Of a DNA stretch of 64,000 nt, positions 37,405-46,938 are shown in pieces; position 1 is the stretch's first letter; each line of letters starts with the position of its first letter. Below the pieces are notes generated by a model that worked only from the letters and a program-made list of their open reading frames with translations, did not search any database and was not told the DNA's origin. This DNA comes from Kurthia massiliensis (GTDB taxonomy: Bacteria > Bacillota > Bacilli > Bacillales_A > Planococcaceae). The stretch is from the NCBI RefSeq assembly GCF_000285555.1, contig NZ_HE610997.1, positions 535,471-599,470 on the forward strand, in the 5' to 3' direction. Made by a program: the position numbers and the translations under genes.

Positions 37405-37450
37405 GAAAAAAGTAGACAACACCGATTCAATCGATTTTGTCTACTTTTTA
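37405..37450 (-). terminator. Terminator of ytoI
   Basis: AAAAGTAGACAA / TTGTCTACTTTT, a perfect 12-bp stem with an extended loop that can itself pair (AATCGATTGAATCGGT), then T residues on the minus strand. Confidence 0.85.
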
Positions 37451-38761
37451 TTAACGTTCTAGTAATTGGAATGTAATCATTGCTTTTGCGACTAATACGT
37501 CTTCTGAAAATGCTTCAAAGTCCATCTTCACGAATTTACGGCTTAAGTTTAAAATGCGTGGTACGACATGTACGACTTTTTCCATTTGTACAGGCTTCAT
37601 GAAGTATACAGTCATATTTTCCACAACGCTTTCACCGCGCTTCGTTTTCTTTAACGCTTGCGCTCCTGCTTCAACAAGTACTGTCGTAAAGGCACCGTAA
37701 GAAATGGCGCCGAATTGGTTCGTCATTTGCGGTGTGACGGTAAAATCAACGACCGTATCTGTAAAGTCATCGGTCATTTGAATTTCATTTTTCACGAGAT
37801 CATCAATCGTTTCACCATGTTGCGGTTGACGTTGTGCCATTTGAAGTGCTTTCAACACATCTTGACGACTCACGACACCTTGCAGTACGCCATGGTCATC
37901 TGCAACTGGTAATAAATCGATACCTTCCCAAATCATACGGTGTCCGGCCGTTGCCACACTCGTTTTCATCGTGACCGTAATTGGGTTACGTGTCATCAGA
38001 CGATCAATTGATTCTTCTTCTTGCTTGCCGATGACGTCTTTTGACGTGACGATGCCGACGATTTTTTGGCTTTTATCAACAACTGGATAACCACCGTGTG
38101 TCGTTTGTGAGTTCAGCACATTGAAATCTGCGACCGTCGCAGTTGATTTTAAATAAGATGTATCTTGAATCGGCACGACAATATCTTCAATTAATAAAAT
38201 TTCTTTTTTAATTAATTGGTCATAAATCGCACGGTTGATCATTGTCGCTACAGTGAACGTATCGTAGCTTGATGAAATGATCGGTAATTCTAATTCATCG
38301 GCTAATGCTTTCGTAGAATCTGATGCATCGAAGCCCCCAGTAATTAATACAGCTGCACCCGCTTTTAATGCCGCTTCATGTGTATCGCTACGGTTCCCGA
38401 CGATTAATAAGCTACCCGCATCGGTATAGCGCATCATATCGTCGATTTTCATCGCACCGATGACGAATTTTGTTAACGTTTTGTGTAAACCACTTTTACC
38501 ACCTAACACTTGGCCATCAACGATGTTGACGATTTCAGCTAGCGTTAAACGTTCGATATTTTCTTTTTTCTTCTTCTCAATACGGATCGTTCCTACACGT
38601 TCAATCGTACTAACAAGTCTTCTGTTTTCAGCTTCTTTAATCGCACGATATGCTGTCCCTTCACTGACCGACATATCTTTTGCAATTTGTCGCACCGAAA
38701 TCTTGTCACCAACGGGTAGAGATTCGATGTACTGAATAATTTTCTCATGTTTTGTAACCAA
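37451..38761 (-). CDS. ytoI: YtoI-type regulator: HTH, DRTGG, CBS pair and hotdog thioesterase domains
   Basis: A 436-residue cytoplasmic protein with four modules: a winged HTH at about 1-65 (QIAKDMSVSEGTAYRAIKEAE), a DRTGG domain at about 70-185, two CBS domains at about 190-310 and a C-terminal hotdog domain at about 330-436. The CBS pair should bind adenine nucleotides and the hotdog a thioester, suggesting a sensor of acyl-CoA and energy state. Its target genes are unknown. The start is TTG with TTAGGTGAT upstream. Confidence 0.88.
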   Translation of the reverse strand: MVTKHEKIIQYIESLPVGDKISVRQIAKDMSVSEGTAYRAIKEAENRRLVSTIERVGTIRIEKKKKENIERLTLAEIVNIVDGQVLGGKSGLHKTLTKFVIGAMKIDDMMRYTDAGSLLIVGNRSDTHEAALKAGAAVLITGGFDASDSTKALADELELPIISSSYDTFTVATMINRAIYDQLIKKEILLIEDIVVPIQDTSYLKSTATVADFNVLNSQTTHGGYPVVDKSQKIVGIVTSKDVIGKQEEESIDRLMTRNPITVTMKTSVATAGHRMIWEGIDLLPVADDHGVLQGVVSRQDVLKALQMAQRQPQHGETIDDLVKNEIQMTDDFTDTVVDFTVTPQMTNQFGAISYGAFTTVLVEAGAQALKKTKRGESVVENMTVYFMKPVQMEKVVHVVPRILNLSRKFVKMDFEAFSEDVLVAKAMITFQLLER

Positions 38762-38833
38762 AAAATCACCTAATTTCCAACTTCATTCTACCTTTAAGTG
38801 TACCATAATTTCACTCTAGTCATATCATTTTGA

Positions 38834-38855
38834 AGCTGAAAAACCTTTTATTCAG
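38834..38855 (-). terminator. Weak hairpin after ytkL
   Basis: GCTGAA / TTCAGC with a 10-nt loop about 12 bp past the ytkL stop, without a clear T run. It may be a weak terminator. Confidence 0.35.
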
Positions 38856-38866
38856 CCAATTTCCTG

Positions 38867-39547
38867 TTATAGTTCGACAGCATCTCCTGCTGAAAGCACT
38901 TTTACTTCCGCAGAATGAACGAGATCGACGAATTGTTGTGGGTCTTGAACGATATACGGGAACGTATTGTAATGAATTGGTACAACTGTTTTCGGTTTTA
39001 AAAATTCAACCGCAGTCGCTGCATCTTCAGGCCCCATCGTAAAGTTATCACCAATCGGTAAAAATGCTAAATCAATTGGGTGACGTTCGCCAATTAATTG
39101 CATATCGCTAAATAATGACGTATCCCCTGCATGATAAATCGTTTTATCTTCAATAAATAACAACACGCCCGCTGGCATCCCTGTATAAATAATTTGATTG
39201 TCTGCTGTCGTATACGAAGCACTATGGAACGCTTGTGTTAATTTTACTGTACCGAAATCAAACGTTGCTGCACCACCGATATTTAATGGATGGGTTTTTA
39301 ATCCTTGCCACGATAAATAAGTTGCAAGCTCTGCTGTTGCAATGACAAGTGCGTCATTCGCTTTCGCAATTGCTTCCGTATCGCCGACGTGGTCGTTATG
39401 TCCGTGCGTCAAAATAATGACGTCGACACGTTGATCTTCTACTTTTAAATCCGTTAAATCATTTCCATTAATAAAAGGATCGATTAAAATCGTTTTCCCA
39501 TTCGTTTCAATTTTGACAACGGAATGTCCATGATAAGAAACTTTCAT
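38867..39547 (-). CDS. ytkL: Metal-dependent hydrolase, YtkL/UPF0173 family
   Basis: A 226-residue metallo-beta-lactamase-fold protein. Metal motif [12 protein letters not shown] (H, H, D, H) is at about residues 54-65. Further ligands are in [10 protein letters not shown] and [10 protein letters not shown]. The natural substrate is unknown. The start is ATG at 39547 with AGGGGGAG. The frame continues upstream through the promoter, so the longer form is rejected. It is divergent from the M24 peptidase gene, as in other Bacillales. Confidence 0.9.
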   Translation of the reverse strand: MKVSYHGHSVVKIETNGKTILIDPFINGNDLTDLKVEDQRVDVIILTHGHNDHVGDTEAIAKANDALVIATAELATYLSWQGLKTHPLNIGGAATFDFGTVKLTQAFHSASYTTADNQIIYTGMPAGVLLFIEDKTIYHAGDTSLFSDMQLIGERHPIDLAFLPIGDNFTMGPEDAATAVEFLKPKTVVPIHYNTFPYIVQDPQQFVDLVHSAEVKVLSAGDAVEL

Positions 39548-39587
39548 TTTTTCTCCCCCTACTACAACATTTTTTAATAACAGTATT

Positions 39588-39616
39588 ACTATATTTAATT
39601 CTTTGCAGTTATTCAA
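39588..39616 (-). promoter_or_regulatory. ytkL promoter
   Basis: TTGAAT-17-TATAGT on the minus strand, about 40 bp upstream of the ATG. Confidence 0.6.
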
Positions 39617-39747
39617 TTTCCCTTTTTTTTGTTACACTATTGGATGAGCATTATGCATATAACATAAAAGGAATGAACATTTGCGTCCTTTTAACTTATA
39701 CCCATTATGTGTGAGGACAATCCAATTTTCGTAAGGAGGGTTTTTCA

Positions 39748-40848
39748 TTGGCTACTAAAGTAGAAATGATTCAAACTTATTTAAAGGAACAAAATATTGA
39801 TGCCGCATTTATTACAACACCTGACAACGTATTTTACTTATCAGGTTTTAAAAGCGACCCACACGAGCGTTTATTAGGGGTAATGGTATTTAAAGATGCC
39901 GAACCATTTATGATTTGCCCTAAAATGGAAGTACCAGATGCACTTGCTGCAGGTTGGAACTTTAAGGCTGTTGGCCACGATGACCAACAAAACGCTTGGG
40001 AAATTTTACGTGACACTGCTGCACAATACGCAAGCATTCAAACACTTGCAATCGAAAAATCACACGTAACAGTTGAACGTTTAGAATTACTTGAAAGCAT
40101 GTTTACGGGCGTACAAGTTGTCGGCTTAGACAAAAAAATCGCTGATATGCGCCTTGTAAAATCTGCTGACGAACTACAAAAAATGCGTGAAGCTGCAAAA
40201 CTTGCAGACTATGCGATTCAAGTCGGTTGCGACGAATTAGCAGAAGGAAAAACCGAAATCGAAGTGTTATCTGCAATTGAAGCAGCAATTTTGAAAAAAG
40301 GTTACTACATGTCATTCGACACAATGGTATTAACAGGCTTAAACGCCGCGTCTCCACACGGTACACCTGGTAACACAAAAATCCAAAAAGGTGACCTCGT
40401 ATTATTTGACCTTGGTGTCGTATATGAAGGTTACTGCTCAGATATTACACGTACCGTTGCATTCGGAGAACCACGTACTGAAGAACAACGTACTATTTAT
40501 GAAACAGTTCGTGCCTCAAACGAAGCCGCAATTAAAGCTGTAAAACCTGGCGTACGCGCAATGGATTTAGATAAAACTTCTCGTGACGTTATCGAAGCAG
40601 CTGGTTATGGCGAATACTATACACACCGTATGGGCCACGGCTTAGGCATTAGCGTGCATGAAGAACCATCTATGCACGGTGCGAACGAAAAAGAAGTTGT
40701 TGAAGGTATGGTCTTCACAATCGAACCTGGTATTTATAAAGGCGATGCTGCCGGCGTACGTATCGAAGATGATGTATACGTAACAGCTGATGGCGTTGAA
40801 GTATTAACGTCATTCCCGAAAGAACTTCAAATTATCGAACCAAAATAA
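39748..40848 (+). CDS. M24-family Xaa-Pro aminopeptidase/dipeptidase
   Basis: A 366-residue metallopeptidase that cleaves peptides with proline in the second position. It has an N-terminal creatinase-like domain (1-130) and a C-terminal pita-bread domain. Metal ligands lie in FDLGVVYEGYCSDITRT (two Asp), HRMGHGLGISVHEEP (His, Glu region), VFTIEPGIY (Glu) and GVRIEDDV (Glu). It starts at TTG with an ideal AAGGAGGG 8 nt upstream. It shares a convergent terminator with ald. PepQ/YpdF-type naming is possible; substrate specificity is not visible. Confidence 0.92.
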   Translation: MATKVEMIQTYLKEQNIDAAFITTPDNVFYLSGFKSDPHERLLGVMVFKDAEPFMICPKMEVPDALAAGWNFKAVGHDDQQNAWEILRDTAAQYASIQTLAIEKSHVTVERLELLESMFTGVQVVGLDKKIADMRLVKSADELQKMREAAKLADYAIQVGCDELAEGKTEIEVLSAIEAAILKKGYYMSFDTMVLTGLNAASPHGTPGNTKIQKGDLVLFDLGVVYEGYCSDITRTVAFGEPRTEEQRTIYETVRASNEAAIKAVKPGVRAMDLDKTSRDVIEAAGYGEYYTHRMGHGLGISVHEEPSMHGANEKEVVEGMVFTIEPGIYKGDAAGVRIEDDVYVTADGVEVLTSFPKELQIIEPK

Positions 40849-40858
40849 TGATATGTAT

Positions 40859-40891
40859 GAAAAAGCGCCCGCAACTGCGAGCGCTTTTTTT
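40859..40891. terminator. Shared terminator of the M24 peptidase gene and ald
   Basis: AAAAAGCGCCCGC / GCGAGCGCTTTTT with T runs on both strands, between two convergent genes. The ald stop touches its right edge. Confidence 0.85.
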
Positions 40892-42008
40892 AATGATTCA
40901 ATACGACATCTGCTGAAATATAATCATAGCCGAGTGCCTCTGCAACCGCTTCAAATGTCACATAACCATTCGCAACGTTTAAGCCTTTTTTCAAAGCTTC
41001 ATTTTCTAATAACGCACGTTCATATCCTTTGTTGGCGATTTGTACGGCGTATGGAATCGTGTCATTTGTCAATGCAATCGTTGACGTACGCGGTACGGCA
41101 CCTGGCATATTTGCTACGGCATAATGAACGACGCCGTGCTTTACGTACGTTGGGTCATCATGTGTCGTTACGCGATCCGTCGTCGCAAAAATACCGCCTT
41201 GGTCAATCGCAATATCGACAATTACAGAACCTGGTGACATCGCACGAATCATTTCTTCTGTGACGAGCGTTGGTGCTTTCGCGCCTGGAATAAGCACAGC
41301 GCCAATGACAAGATCGGCTTCCGCGACAGCTTTAGCAATGTTAAACGGATTGGACATAAGCGTTTGAATATTGTTACCAAACAATAAATCGAGTTCACGT
41401 AAGCGCGCTGGATTAATGTCTAAAATCGTTACTTGTGCCCCCATACCGACTGCAATTTTCGCAGCGTTTTCTCCTGCTTGACCACCACCGATAATCACTA
41501 CTTTTCCACGTTCAACGCCTGGTACACCACTTAATAGCACGCCTTTGCCACCATTTATTTTTTCTAAATATTGTGCGCCAATTTGTGTGGCCATACGTCC
41601 CGCTACTTCACTCATCGGTGTTAGTAATGGCAACGAACCATTCGGTAATTGCACCGTTTCGTAAGCAATCGCAATAACTTTACGATCGATTAATGCTTTC
41701 GTTAACGCTGGCTCTGGCGCTAAATGTAAATACGTAAATAAAATGAGCCCTTCTTTAAAGAAATCGTATTCTTGCGCAATTGGTTCTTTTACTTTCATGA
41801 CCATCTCGACGTCCCATGCTTCTGCGGCTGTATCGACAATACGTGCACCTGCTACAACATACTCATCATCTGTAAATGAAGATCCTGCACCCGCGCCCTT
41901 TTCAATCACTACTTCATGACCGAACGATGTTAAATGTACAACACCTGCCGGGGTCATCGCGACACGATTTTCATTGTTTTTTACTTCTTTAGGTACACCA
42001 ATAATCAT
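40890..42008 (-). CDS. ald: Alanine dehydrogenase
   Basis: A 372-residue NAD-dependent enzyme that converts alanine to pyruvate and ammonia. It starts [18 protein letters not shown] as family members do. R15 and K near 75 (MVMKVKEP) bind substrate. H96 in TYLHLAPEP is catalytic. The nucleotide motif is [13 protein letters not shown]. The start at 42008 is chosen from homologues, with GGAGG 10 nt upstream. In-frame TTG and ATG codons just upstream are alternatives. A cre site covers its leader, so repression on preferred sugars is likely. Confidence 0.95.
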   Translation of the reverse strand: MIIGVPKEVKNNENRVAMTPAGVVHLTSFGHEVVIEKGAGAGSSFTDDEYVVAGARIVDTAAEAWDVEMVMKVKEPIAQEYDFFKEGLILFTYLHLAPEPALTKALIDRKVIAIAYETVQLPNGSLPLLTPMSEVAGRMATQIGAQYLEKINGGKGVLLSGVPGVERGKVVIIGGGQAGENAAKIAVGMGAQVTILDINPARLRELDLLFGNNIQTLMSNPFNIAKAVAEADLVIGAVLIPGAKAPTLVTEEMIRAMSPGSVIVDIAIDQGGIFATTDRVTTHDDPTYVKHGVVHYAVANMPGAVPRTSTIALTNDTIPYAVQIANKGYERALLENEALKKGLNVANGYVTFEAVAEALGYDYISADVVLNH

Positions 42009-42036
42009 TTCCATCAAGCCTCCATTGAATCAATTT

Positions 42037-42074
42037 CGTAAGCGTTTCCATTTCTTTTAAACAAATCTATTGTA
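42037..42074 (-). promoter_or_regulatory. ald promoter with cre site
   Basis: ATGGAAACGCTTACG (42037-42051, minus strand) matches the cre consensus WTGNAANCGNWNNCW at 14 of 15 positions. It lies about 11 bp after the predicted start driven by an extended -10 (TGTTACAAT, -10 at 42069-42074). CcpA bound there would block elongation. Confidence 0.62.
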
Positions 42075-42260
42075 ACATGCAAAAAAACTTTAGACACCCT
42101 TTTTTATGAATTATTTCTAAATAATGTATTTTTGGTATTCATCAACTTTCGTCAACAATTTGGATTTATTTTTAATATGTTATAAAAGTTTTTGTGCACA
42201 ACTTGTTCAATATTCCTTCATCGTTCTGTCAATTTTACGTATGTCTTTTTTGGAAGATAA

Positions 42261-42269
42261 TGCTATAAT
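42261..42269 (+). promoter_or_regulatory. Extended -10 promoter of the universal stress protein gene
   Basis: TGCTATAAT, 31 bp before the start codon, with AGGGAGGA as ribosome binding site. No clear -35. The rest of the 291-bp gap between ald and this gene is AT-rich, with no coding sequence seen. Confidence 0.6.
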
Positions 42270-42299
42270 GTGGGTATAACAGGTAGGGAGGAATAAAGT

Positions 42300-42749
42300 A
42301 TGGCAACTTATAACAATATCGTAGTAGCAGTAGATGGTTCAGACGAAGCAAAATTTGCATTCCACAAAGCAATTGAGGTCGCAAAACGTAATGATGCAAC
42401 ATTACACTTAGTAAACATTATCGATACGCGTTCATTCGCTGCAATTGAAGCTTACGACCGTTCAATTCAAGAACGTGCGAAGGAATTTGCGGAAGAGAAA
42501 TTAGCTGAGTACAAAGCGGAAGCTGAACAAGCAGGCGTTCGTGCTGAAGCAGTCATCGAATACGGTTCACCGAAAACGATGATTACAAAAGAAATTTCTC
42601 AAAAAACAGAAGCTGACTTAATCATTTGCGGCGCAACAGGTTTAAATGCTGTTGAACGTTTCTTAATCGGGTCTGTATCTGCTAACATCGTTCGCTCTGC
42701 GAAATGTGACGTATTAGTCGTACGCACACCTGGCGATCTAGACGCATAA
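42300..42749 (+). CDS. Universal stress protein (UspA family)
   Basis: A 149-residue cytoplasmic alpha/beta protein. NIVVAVDGSDEAKFAF opens the fold, and GATGLNAVERFLIGSVSANIV is the ATP-binding G-X2-G-X9-GS loop. It is therefore of the ATP-binding, UspFG-like class. It is probably induced in stress or slow growth. The position between ald and ytxK is conserved in Bacillales. It shares a convergent terminator with ytxK. Confidence 0.92.
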   Translation: MATYNNIVVAVDGSDEAKFAFHKAIEVAKRNDATLHLVNIIDTRSFAAIEAYDRSIQERAKEFAEEKLAEYKAEAEQAGVRAEAVIEYGSPKTMITKEISQKTEADLIICGATGLNAVERFLIGSVSANIVRSAKCDVLVVRTPGDLDA

Positions 42750-42773
42750 TACTTGCCAATTTAAGCTACAAAA

Positions 42774-42803
42774 AAGGATGCCCTGGGGAGGGCATCCTTT
42801 TTA
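42774..42803. terminator. Convergent terminator, usp gene and ytxK
   Basis: AAAAGGATGCCC / GGGCATCCTTTT stem, 4-nt loop, T runs on both sides. Confidence 0.9.
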
Positions 42804-42812
42804 TATAGCTTT

Positions 42813-43748
42813 TTATTTACCTTCGTCTTTTTTCCATTGACGTACGCGGTAGAAAAATTGCTCTAACGCTTCTGGATTGGATAAACTTGGGACTTTCGCT
42901 AACAATACATCTTTAACAGGTTTGTCTTGTTCTGATTTCTTTTGTAATACGAAAATGCTTTTTGACATTTCTTCTTTTTTGAACAACGTGCTCGGTAATT
43001 GAATAACCGCTTGAATCCACGTATTCGTTTTCACATACGAGAACAATTGACGTGCTTGTTCTGATTCAAAAATGTTACTTGGCACTAAGAAAAAGGCATA
43101 ACCGCCATCACGTAATTGGTTGATTGACTTCTCGATAAATAAGTGATGTGCGTACGTCATGCCACTCTCAGCATGAATCGTATAGTTCGCATTCGCATAT
43201 TCTTCATCTGGATAGTAACCGACTGGCACGTCACAAACGACTGCATCAACTGGGTCAATTAACAATGGTAGTAATGCGTTTTGGTGATATAACGCCACTG
43301 GTTGTTGTTGTAAATCTGCTGAGGCTGCGGAAATTTGAATTAATAAATCGTCCAGCTCAACGCCTGCGCCTGTTACTTTATCACCGATTAAGTTCATCAC
43401 TGTTAATAATAAGTTACCTGTACCGATTGCTGGGTCTAATACTGTAATCGATTCATTTTTAGCAAATGTATCTTCGAAAAATTGTTCGACTAAATAACCG
43501 ACAAGTAATCCAAGTGAATCAGGTGTCATTTGGTGGTTTACTTGAACGCTTTCACGCATTCCTTTTAACAGTGCTAATTGAATCCCTTTACGAATGTCAT
43601 TGCGGTCCCATTCGCCTTCTGGAGCTTCACCGTCTAACCACGCATTCAGCGCTTCTAATACACCTTCTAAATATGTCACGTTTTCGGCTTGTTGTAATGC
43701 AACTGCTTTTGTATCGATAAAATTGAATAATTGTTCTATATTTTCCAT
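42813..43748 (-). CDS. ytxK: YtxK-type class I SAM-dependent methyltransferase
   Basis: A 311-residue protein resembling N6-adenine DNA methylases. The SAM motif is DPAIGTGNLL (105-114). The catalytic motif position reads DVPVGYYP instead of NPPY, as is normal for the YtxK group, so DNA methylation cannot be assumed. No restriction subunit or specificity protein is nearby. In Bacillus it is followed by ackA, which is absent here. AAAGGAG lies 12 nt before the ATG, a long spacing. Confidence 0.85.
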   Translation of the reverse strand: MENIEQLFNFIDTKAVALQQAENVTYLEGVLEALNAWLDGEAPEGEWDRNDIRKGIQLALLKGMRESVQVNHQMTPDSLGLLVGYLVEQFFEDTFAKNESITVLDPAIGTGNLLLTVMNLIGDKVTGAGVELDDLLIQISAASADLQQQPVALYHQNALLPLLIDPVDAVVCDVPVGYYPDEEYANANYTIHAESGMTYAHHLFIEKSINQLRDGGYAFFLVPSNIFESEQARQLFSYVKTNTWIQAVIQLPSTLFKKEEMSKSIFVLQKKSEQDKPVKDVLLAKVPSLSNPEALEQFFYRVRQWKKDEGK

Positions 43749-43774
43749 CGTTAACTAAATTCTCCTTTAAACGT

Positions 43775-43812
43775 GAAAAAGATGTCCTGCCAAAAATCAA
43801 CGAGGACATCTC
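43775..43812 (-). terminator. Terminator of tpx
   Basis: GATGTCCT / AGGACATC stem with a 14-nt loop followed by TTTTT on the minus strand, between tpx and ytxK. Confidence 0.75.
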
Positions 43813-43837
43813 CTTCACAACTTAAGTACGATCTCGA

Positions 43838-44338
43838 TTAAAGTGCTTTTAATGCTTCTAGCGCTTTATCGTAATCTGGGTGGTTCGTACCTTCTGATAC
43901 GTATTCCACATATGTTACTTCACCAGCTTCGTTAATCACGAAGATTGAGCGAGCTAGTAAGCGGTGTTCTTTCATGTGTACGCCATAAGCATCACCGAAT
44001 GAAACTGCATAGTGATCTGATAGTGTTTCAACATTTTCAACACCTGCATTACCGCACCAACGTTTTTGTGCGAATGGAAGATCTACAGAGATTGTTAAAA
44101 CTTTGTACTCATCACCTAGTTCGCTAGCTGCTTCATTGAATTTGCGTGTTTGTTGATCACATACGCCAGTGTCTAATGAAGGGACAACGCTAATTAATAC
44201 TTTTTTACCAGCGTAATCTGCTAATGTTTTTGCAGTACGACTGTTATCAAGCACTTTAAAATCTGGTGCTTTGTCGCCTACTTTTACTTCTTGTCCTACT
44301 AATGTGACTGGGGAACCCCCGAATGTTACTTGTGCCAT
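43838..44338 (-). CDS. tpx: Thiol peroxidase (Tpx)
   Basis: A 166-residue atypical 2-Cys peroxiredoxin that reduces hydrogen and lipid peroxides using thioredoxin. The peroxidatic cysteine is C60 in [13 protein letters not shown]; the resolving cysteine is C95 in KRWCGNAG. Length and motifs are standard. ATG with AGGAGGCG upstream. It lies 36 bp after yteJ with no terminator between, so it may be read together with rarD-sppA-yteJ as well as from its own promoter. Confidence 0.96.
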   Translation of the reverse strand: MAQVTFGGSPVTLVGQEVKVGDKAPDFKVLDNSRTAKTLADYAGKKVLISVVPSLDTGVCDQQTRKFNEAASELGDEYKVLTISVDLPFAQKRWCGNAGVENVETLSDHYAVSFGDAYGVHMKEHRLLARSIFVINEAGEVTYVEYVSEGTNHPDYDKALEALKAL

Positions 44339-44374
44339 GTTCCAACGCCTCCTAAATAATCTATTCCAATTTTA

Positions 44375-44884
44375 CTAAACTTGACCTTCACCTTGCAACT
44401 CTTTCATCTCTTGAAGTGCAGGTGTTTGTGGCTTTTTCTTTAATTCGAACGTATTTTCGTGTACGACACGTGTGTCTGCAAGGAAATCGTGCAGTGCTTT
44501 ATGATGTGGTGTCACTGCTGTAATTAAGTAAAGCAACATAATTTTCACAGAAATATAACGACCTGCCCACTCACGTACGATGACCGTTGCCCAGCTTAAT
44601 GGCTTCCCACTTTCAGTAATGACTTTCAAACCGAAAATCATTTTACCGAGCGTCTGTCCACAAATTTTCGTCATAATGACGAAGTAGACGTAAAATAGGA
44701 TACCTGCCACAACACTTTCAACGCTAAAAATCCATAGCTTCATATCATCTATATCGAGCGCACGAAACAAATTGCGAACGACGAGTAGTTTTAACACTGC
44801 CCAAATGAGGAGCGTATCGACTGTGTAAGCGCATAGACGAATCCAAAAGCCCGCTGACTTTGCTTCATAGGTTACTTCTTGCAT
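44375..44884 (-). CDS. yteJ: RDD-family membrane protein YteJ
   Basis: A 169-residue protein with three predicted membrane segments (about 10-30, 48-75 and 110-130). The RDD signature is seen as GFWIRLCAYTVDTLLIW (R and D residues) and the later D in the second segment. In B. subtilis YteJ is linked to SppA and modulates resistance to antibacterial peptides. It is 11 bp after sppA, the conserved pair order. Confidence 0.9.
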   Translation of the reverse strand: MQEVTYEAKSAGFWIRLCAYTVDTLLIWAVLKLLVVRNLFRALDIDDMKLWIFSVESVVAGILFYVYFVIMTKICGQTLGKMIFGLKVITESGKPLSWATVIVREWAGRYISVKIMLLYLITAVTPHHKALHDFLADTRVVHENTFELKKKPQTPALQEMKELQGEGQV

Positions 44885-44895
44885 CGTTCACCCTC

Positions 44896-45912
44896 CTATT
44901 CGTTCCCGTACATATACATCATACGCGGTGCGCTATTGTAGTTCGTTAACATTTTACCGATAATTTGTGCATCTGCTGAGCCACTCATTAATACTGAGCT
45001 CGCTTTCACTGCAAACATAGATGCCCAATCTGTATTTGCACTATACTCAAACACTTCTGCACCTTTTAAATCTTGTTCTTTTTTCATCGCAGCAATTGCA
45101 TCTTCTTCATAGCCAAGCTCATCGACTAAACCGACTTCTTTCGCTTGAGAACCGCTATAAATACGACCATCTGCTAATTTTTTCACTTCTTTTTTCGACA
45201 TATCGCGACCGTCTGCGATCACTGTTAAGAAACGATCGTATGATTCATTAATCATATTTTGTAAAATGTCGCGTTCTTCGTCTGTCATTTCACGTGTGCC
45301 ACTCATAATATCTTTATACGGACCTGTTTTGATCGTTTCAAATTCAACACCGTATTTTTTCGCTAATTTCGAATAGTTCACACCTTGCATAATGACACCG
45401 ATTGACCCTGTCATCGTTTCTTCATCGGCGAAAATTTTGTCTGCTGGCGCTGAAATGTAGTAACCGCCAGAAGCTGCCATCGCACCCATTGACACATAAA
45501 CAGGGATTTTACGTTCTGATTGAATCGCTTTAATGCGTTCATAAATTTGTTTTGATTCGACCACACCGCCACCAGGTGAATTCACATTCAACACAACACC
45601 TTTGACAGTTTGGTCTTCTTTCACTTGATCTAACTGTTGTAAAAATAAATCATGATTGTACGTCTCACTTGAAAGTAATGAAGACGTATCGCCAGTGTCT
45701 TGAATCGTACCATCTACTGTTAATACAGCAATTCTTCTATCTGTATCCCCAGCCGTTAGACGGTCTTCTGATAATAACTCTTCGTCATCTAAAAATGACG
45801 TCAGTCCTTCACTTACATCTTTCGACATGAGTGTTGTTACTGCAGTAAATCCTGTCGAGGCGACAAATAGGAAAATGGCAATTCCTACTGCCCACCAACG
45901 CTTTGCGTTCAT
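44896..45912 (-). CDS. sppA: Signal peptide peptidase SppA
   Basis: A 338-residue S49 membrane serine protease that degrades leftover signal peptides. One N-terminal membrane segment (about 8-28). The Ser/Lys dyad is S148 in MAASGGYYIS and K200 in TGPYKDIM, matching S147/K199 of the B. subtilis enzyme. GGGVVESKQIYE and MTGSIGVIMQ flank the active site. Part of rarD-sppA-yteJ (14 and 11 bp gaps). The C-terminal tail could act as the autoinhibitory tail known for the Bacillus enzyme. Confidence 0.95.
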   Translation of the reverse strand: MNAKRWWAVGIAIFLFVASTGFTAVTTLMSKDVSEGLTSFLDDEELLSEDRLTAGDTDRRIAVLTVDGTIQDTGDTSSLLSSETYNHDLFLQQLDQVKEDQTVKGVVLNVNSPGGGVVESKQIYERIKAIQSERKIPVYVSMGAMAASGGYYISAPADKIFADEETMTGSIGVIMQGVNYSKLAKKYGVEFETIKTGPYKDIMSGTREMTDEERDILQNMINESYDRFLTVIADGRDMSKKEVKKLADGRIYSGSQAKEVGLVDELGYEEDAIAAMKKEQDLKGAEVFEYSANTDWASMFAVKASSVLMSGSADAQIIGKMLTNYNSAPRMMYMYGNE

Positions 45913-45926
45913 ATACCTCGTCCTCC

Positions 45927-46832
45927 CTATACTGTTTTATGATGATGTTTTCTTACATCTAAAATCGTTGTGACAGAGAAAATAGCAAGCGCTACCCAAA
46001 TGAAGCCAAATGATAGCAATTCTGTCGAACCGAATGTTTCACCATACACAAACACGCCGATGAGCAATGTAAGCGTCGGTGATACATATTGAATAAAGCC
46101 AACTAAATATAATGGAATGTTTTGTGCACCGATGGCAAATAAGACGAGTGGTATCGATGTCACAGCACCCCCACCAATTAGTAATACCGTCGTTTTCCAG
46201 TCTACCATACCGAAAGCCATTTTTCCTTCATATGCTAAATATGCATAATATAAGAGCGCCAACGGTAATACGAACGCTGTTTCAATAATGAGGCCACGTG
46301 TTGCATCGAGTTTAATGCGTTTTTTCAGCAACCCATACACACCGAATGAGCACGCTAAGCCGAGCGATACGTAAGGTATGCGACCGTAATTGACCATCAT
46401 AATGACGACACCAATAAGTGCAATTGCCACTGCAATCAATTGGATTTTCGATAAGCGTTCTTTTAAAAAGATAATGCCTAGCAAAATAGAAACGATTGGA
46501 TTTAAATAATAACCTAGACTCGTTTCTAAAATGTGATTATGGTTTACAGCCCAAATGTATAAATACCAGTTCACCATAATTAAGTATGCGGCAAGCATTA
46601 ATGTCCAAAATGATTTTTGGTGTTGCCATAATGCTTTGACGTCGCGGACGAGCGCATGACTTTTTCGAATAAAAATGACGAAAAGTAATGTTAGAATAAA
46701 GCTCCAAATGACGCGACTCGCTAAAATTTCTTCACTGCCAACGCCTGCTAACGCTTTCCAGTAAAGCGGGAATAACCCCCAGCACATATACGCAATGAGT
46801 GCTGCAATGATCCCTTTTCTTTCATTTTGCAT
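45927..46832 (-). CDS. rarD: RarD/EamA-family transporter
   Basis: A 301-residue membrane protein with about ten transmembrane segments in two EamA repeats. It starts MQNERKGIIAALIAYMCWGLFPLYWK, and LETSLGYYLNPIVSILLG and VGFIQYVSPTLTLLIGV are RarD-type repeat motifs. It is likely a permease for small metabolites; the substrate is unknown (chloramphenicol sensitivity gave the name). It is placed 14 bp before sppA. Confidence 0.88.
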   Translation of the reverse strand: MQNERKGIIAALIAYMCWGLFPLYWKALAGVGSEEILASRVIWSFILTLLFVIFIRKSHALVRDVKALWQHQKSFWTLMLAAYLIMVNWYLYIWAVNHNHILETSLGYYLNPIVSILLGIIFLKERLSKIQLIAVAIALIGVVIMMVNYGRIPYVSLGLACSFGVYGLLKKRIKLDATRGLIIETAFVLPLALLYYAYLAYEGKMAFGMVDWKTTVLLIGGGAVTSIPLVLFAIGAQNIPLYLVGFIQYVSPTLTLLIGVFVYGETFGSTELLSFGFIWVALAIFSVTTILDVRKHHHKTV

Positions 46833-46886
46833 AAGAAGACTCCTTTTACATGTAACATGGCCTTATTATAGCAAAAAAATACAAAC

Positions 46887-46925
46887 GAAAAAGCAGGCGG
46901 ATTTGTGAGAGGAAATCCGCCTGCT
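46887..46925 (-). terminator. Terminator of the acyl-CoA synthetase gene
   Basis: A perfect 13-bp stem (AGCAGGCGGATTT / AAATCCGCCTGCT) followed by TTTTT on the minus strand. Confidence 0.9.
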
Positions 46926-46938
46926 GTTCATATGACAA

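Noticed and set aside
42264-42278. Sigma-B type promoter (GGGTAT) for the universal stress protein gene
   Set aside because: GGGTAT is present but no GTTT-type -35 lies at 13-15 bp, while an extended sigma-A -10 fits well.
42813-43748. Restriction-modification system around the YtxK methyltransferase
   Set aside because: No restriction or specificity subunit is adjacent, the catalytic NPPY is replaced by DVPVGYYP, and the gene is a conserved core gene in Bacillales.
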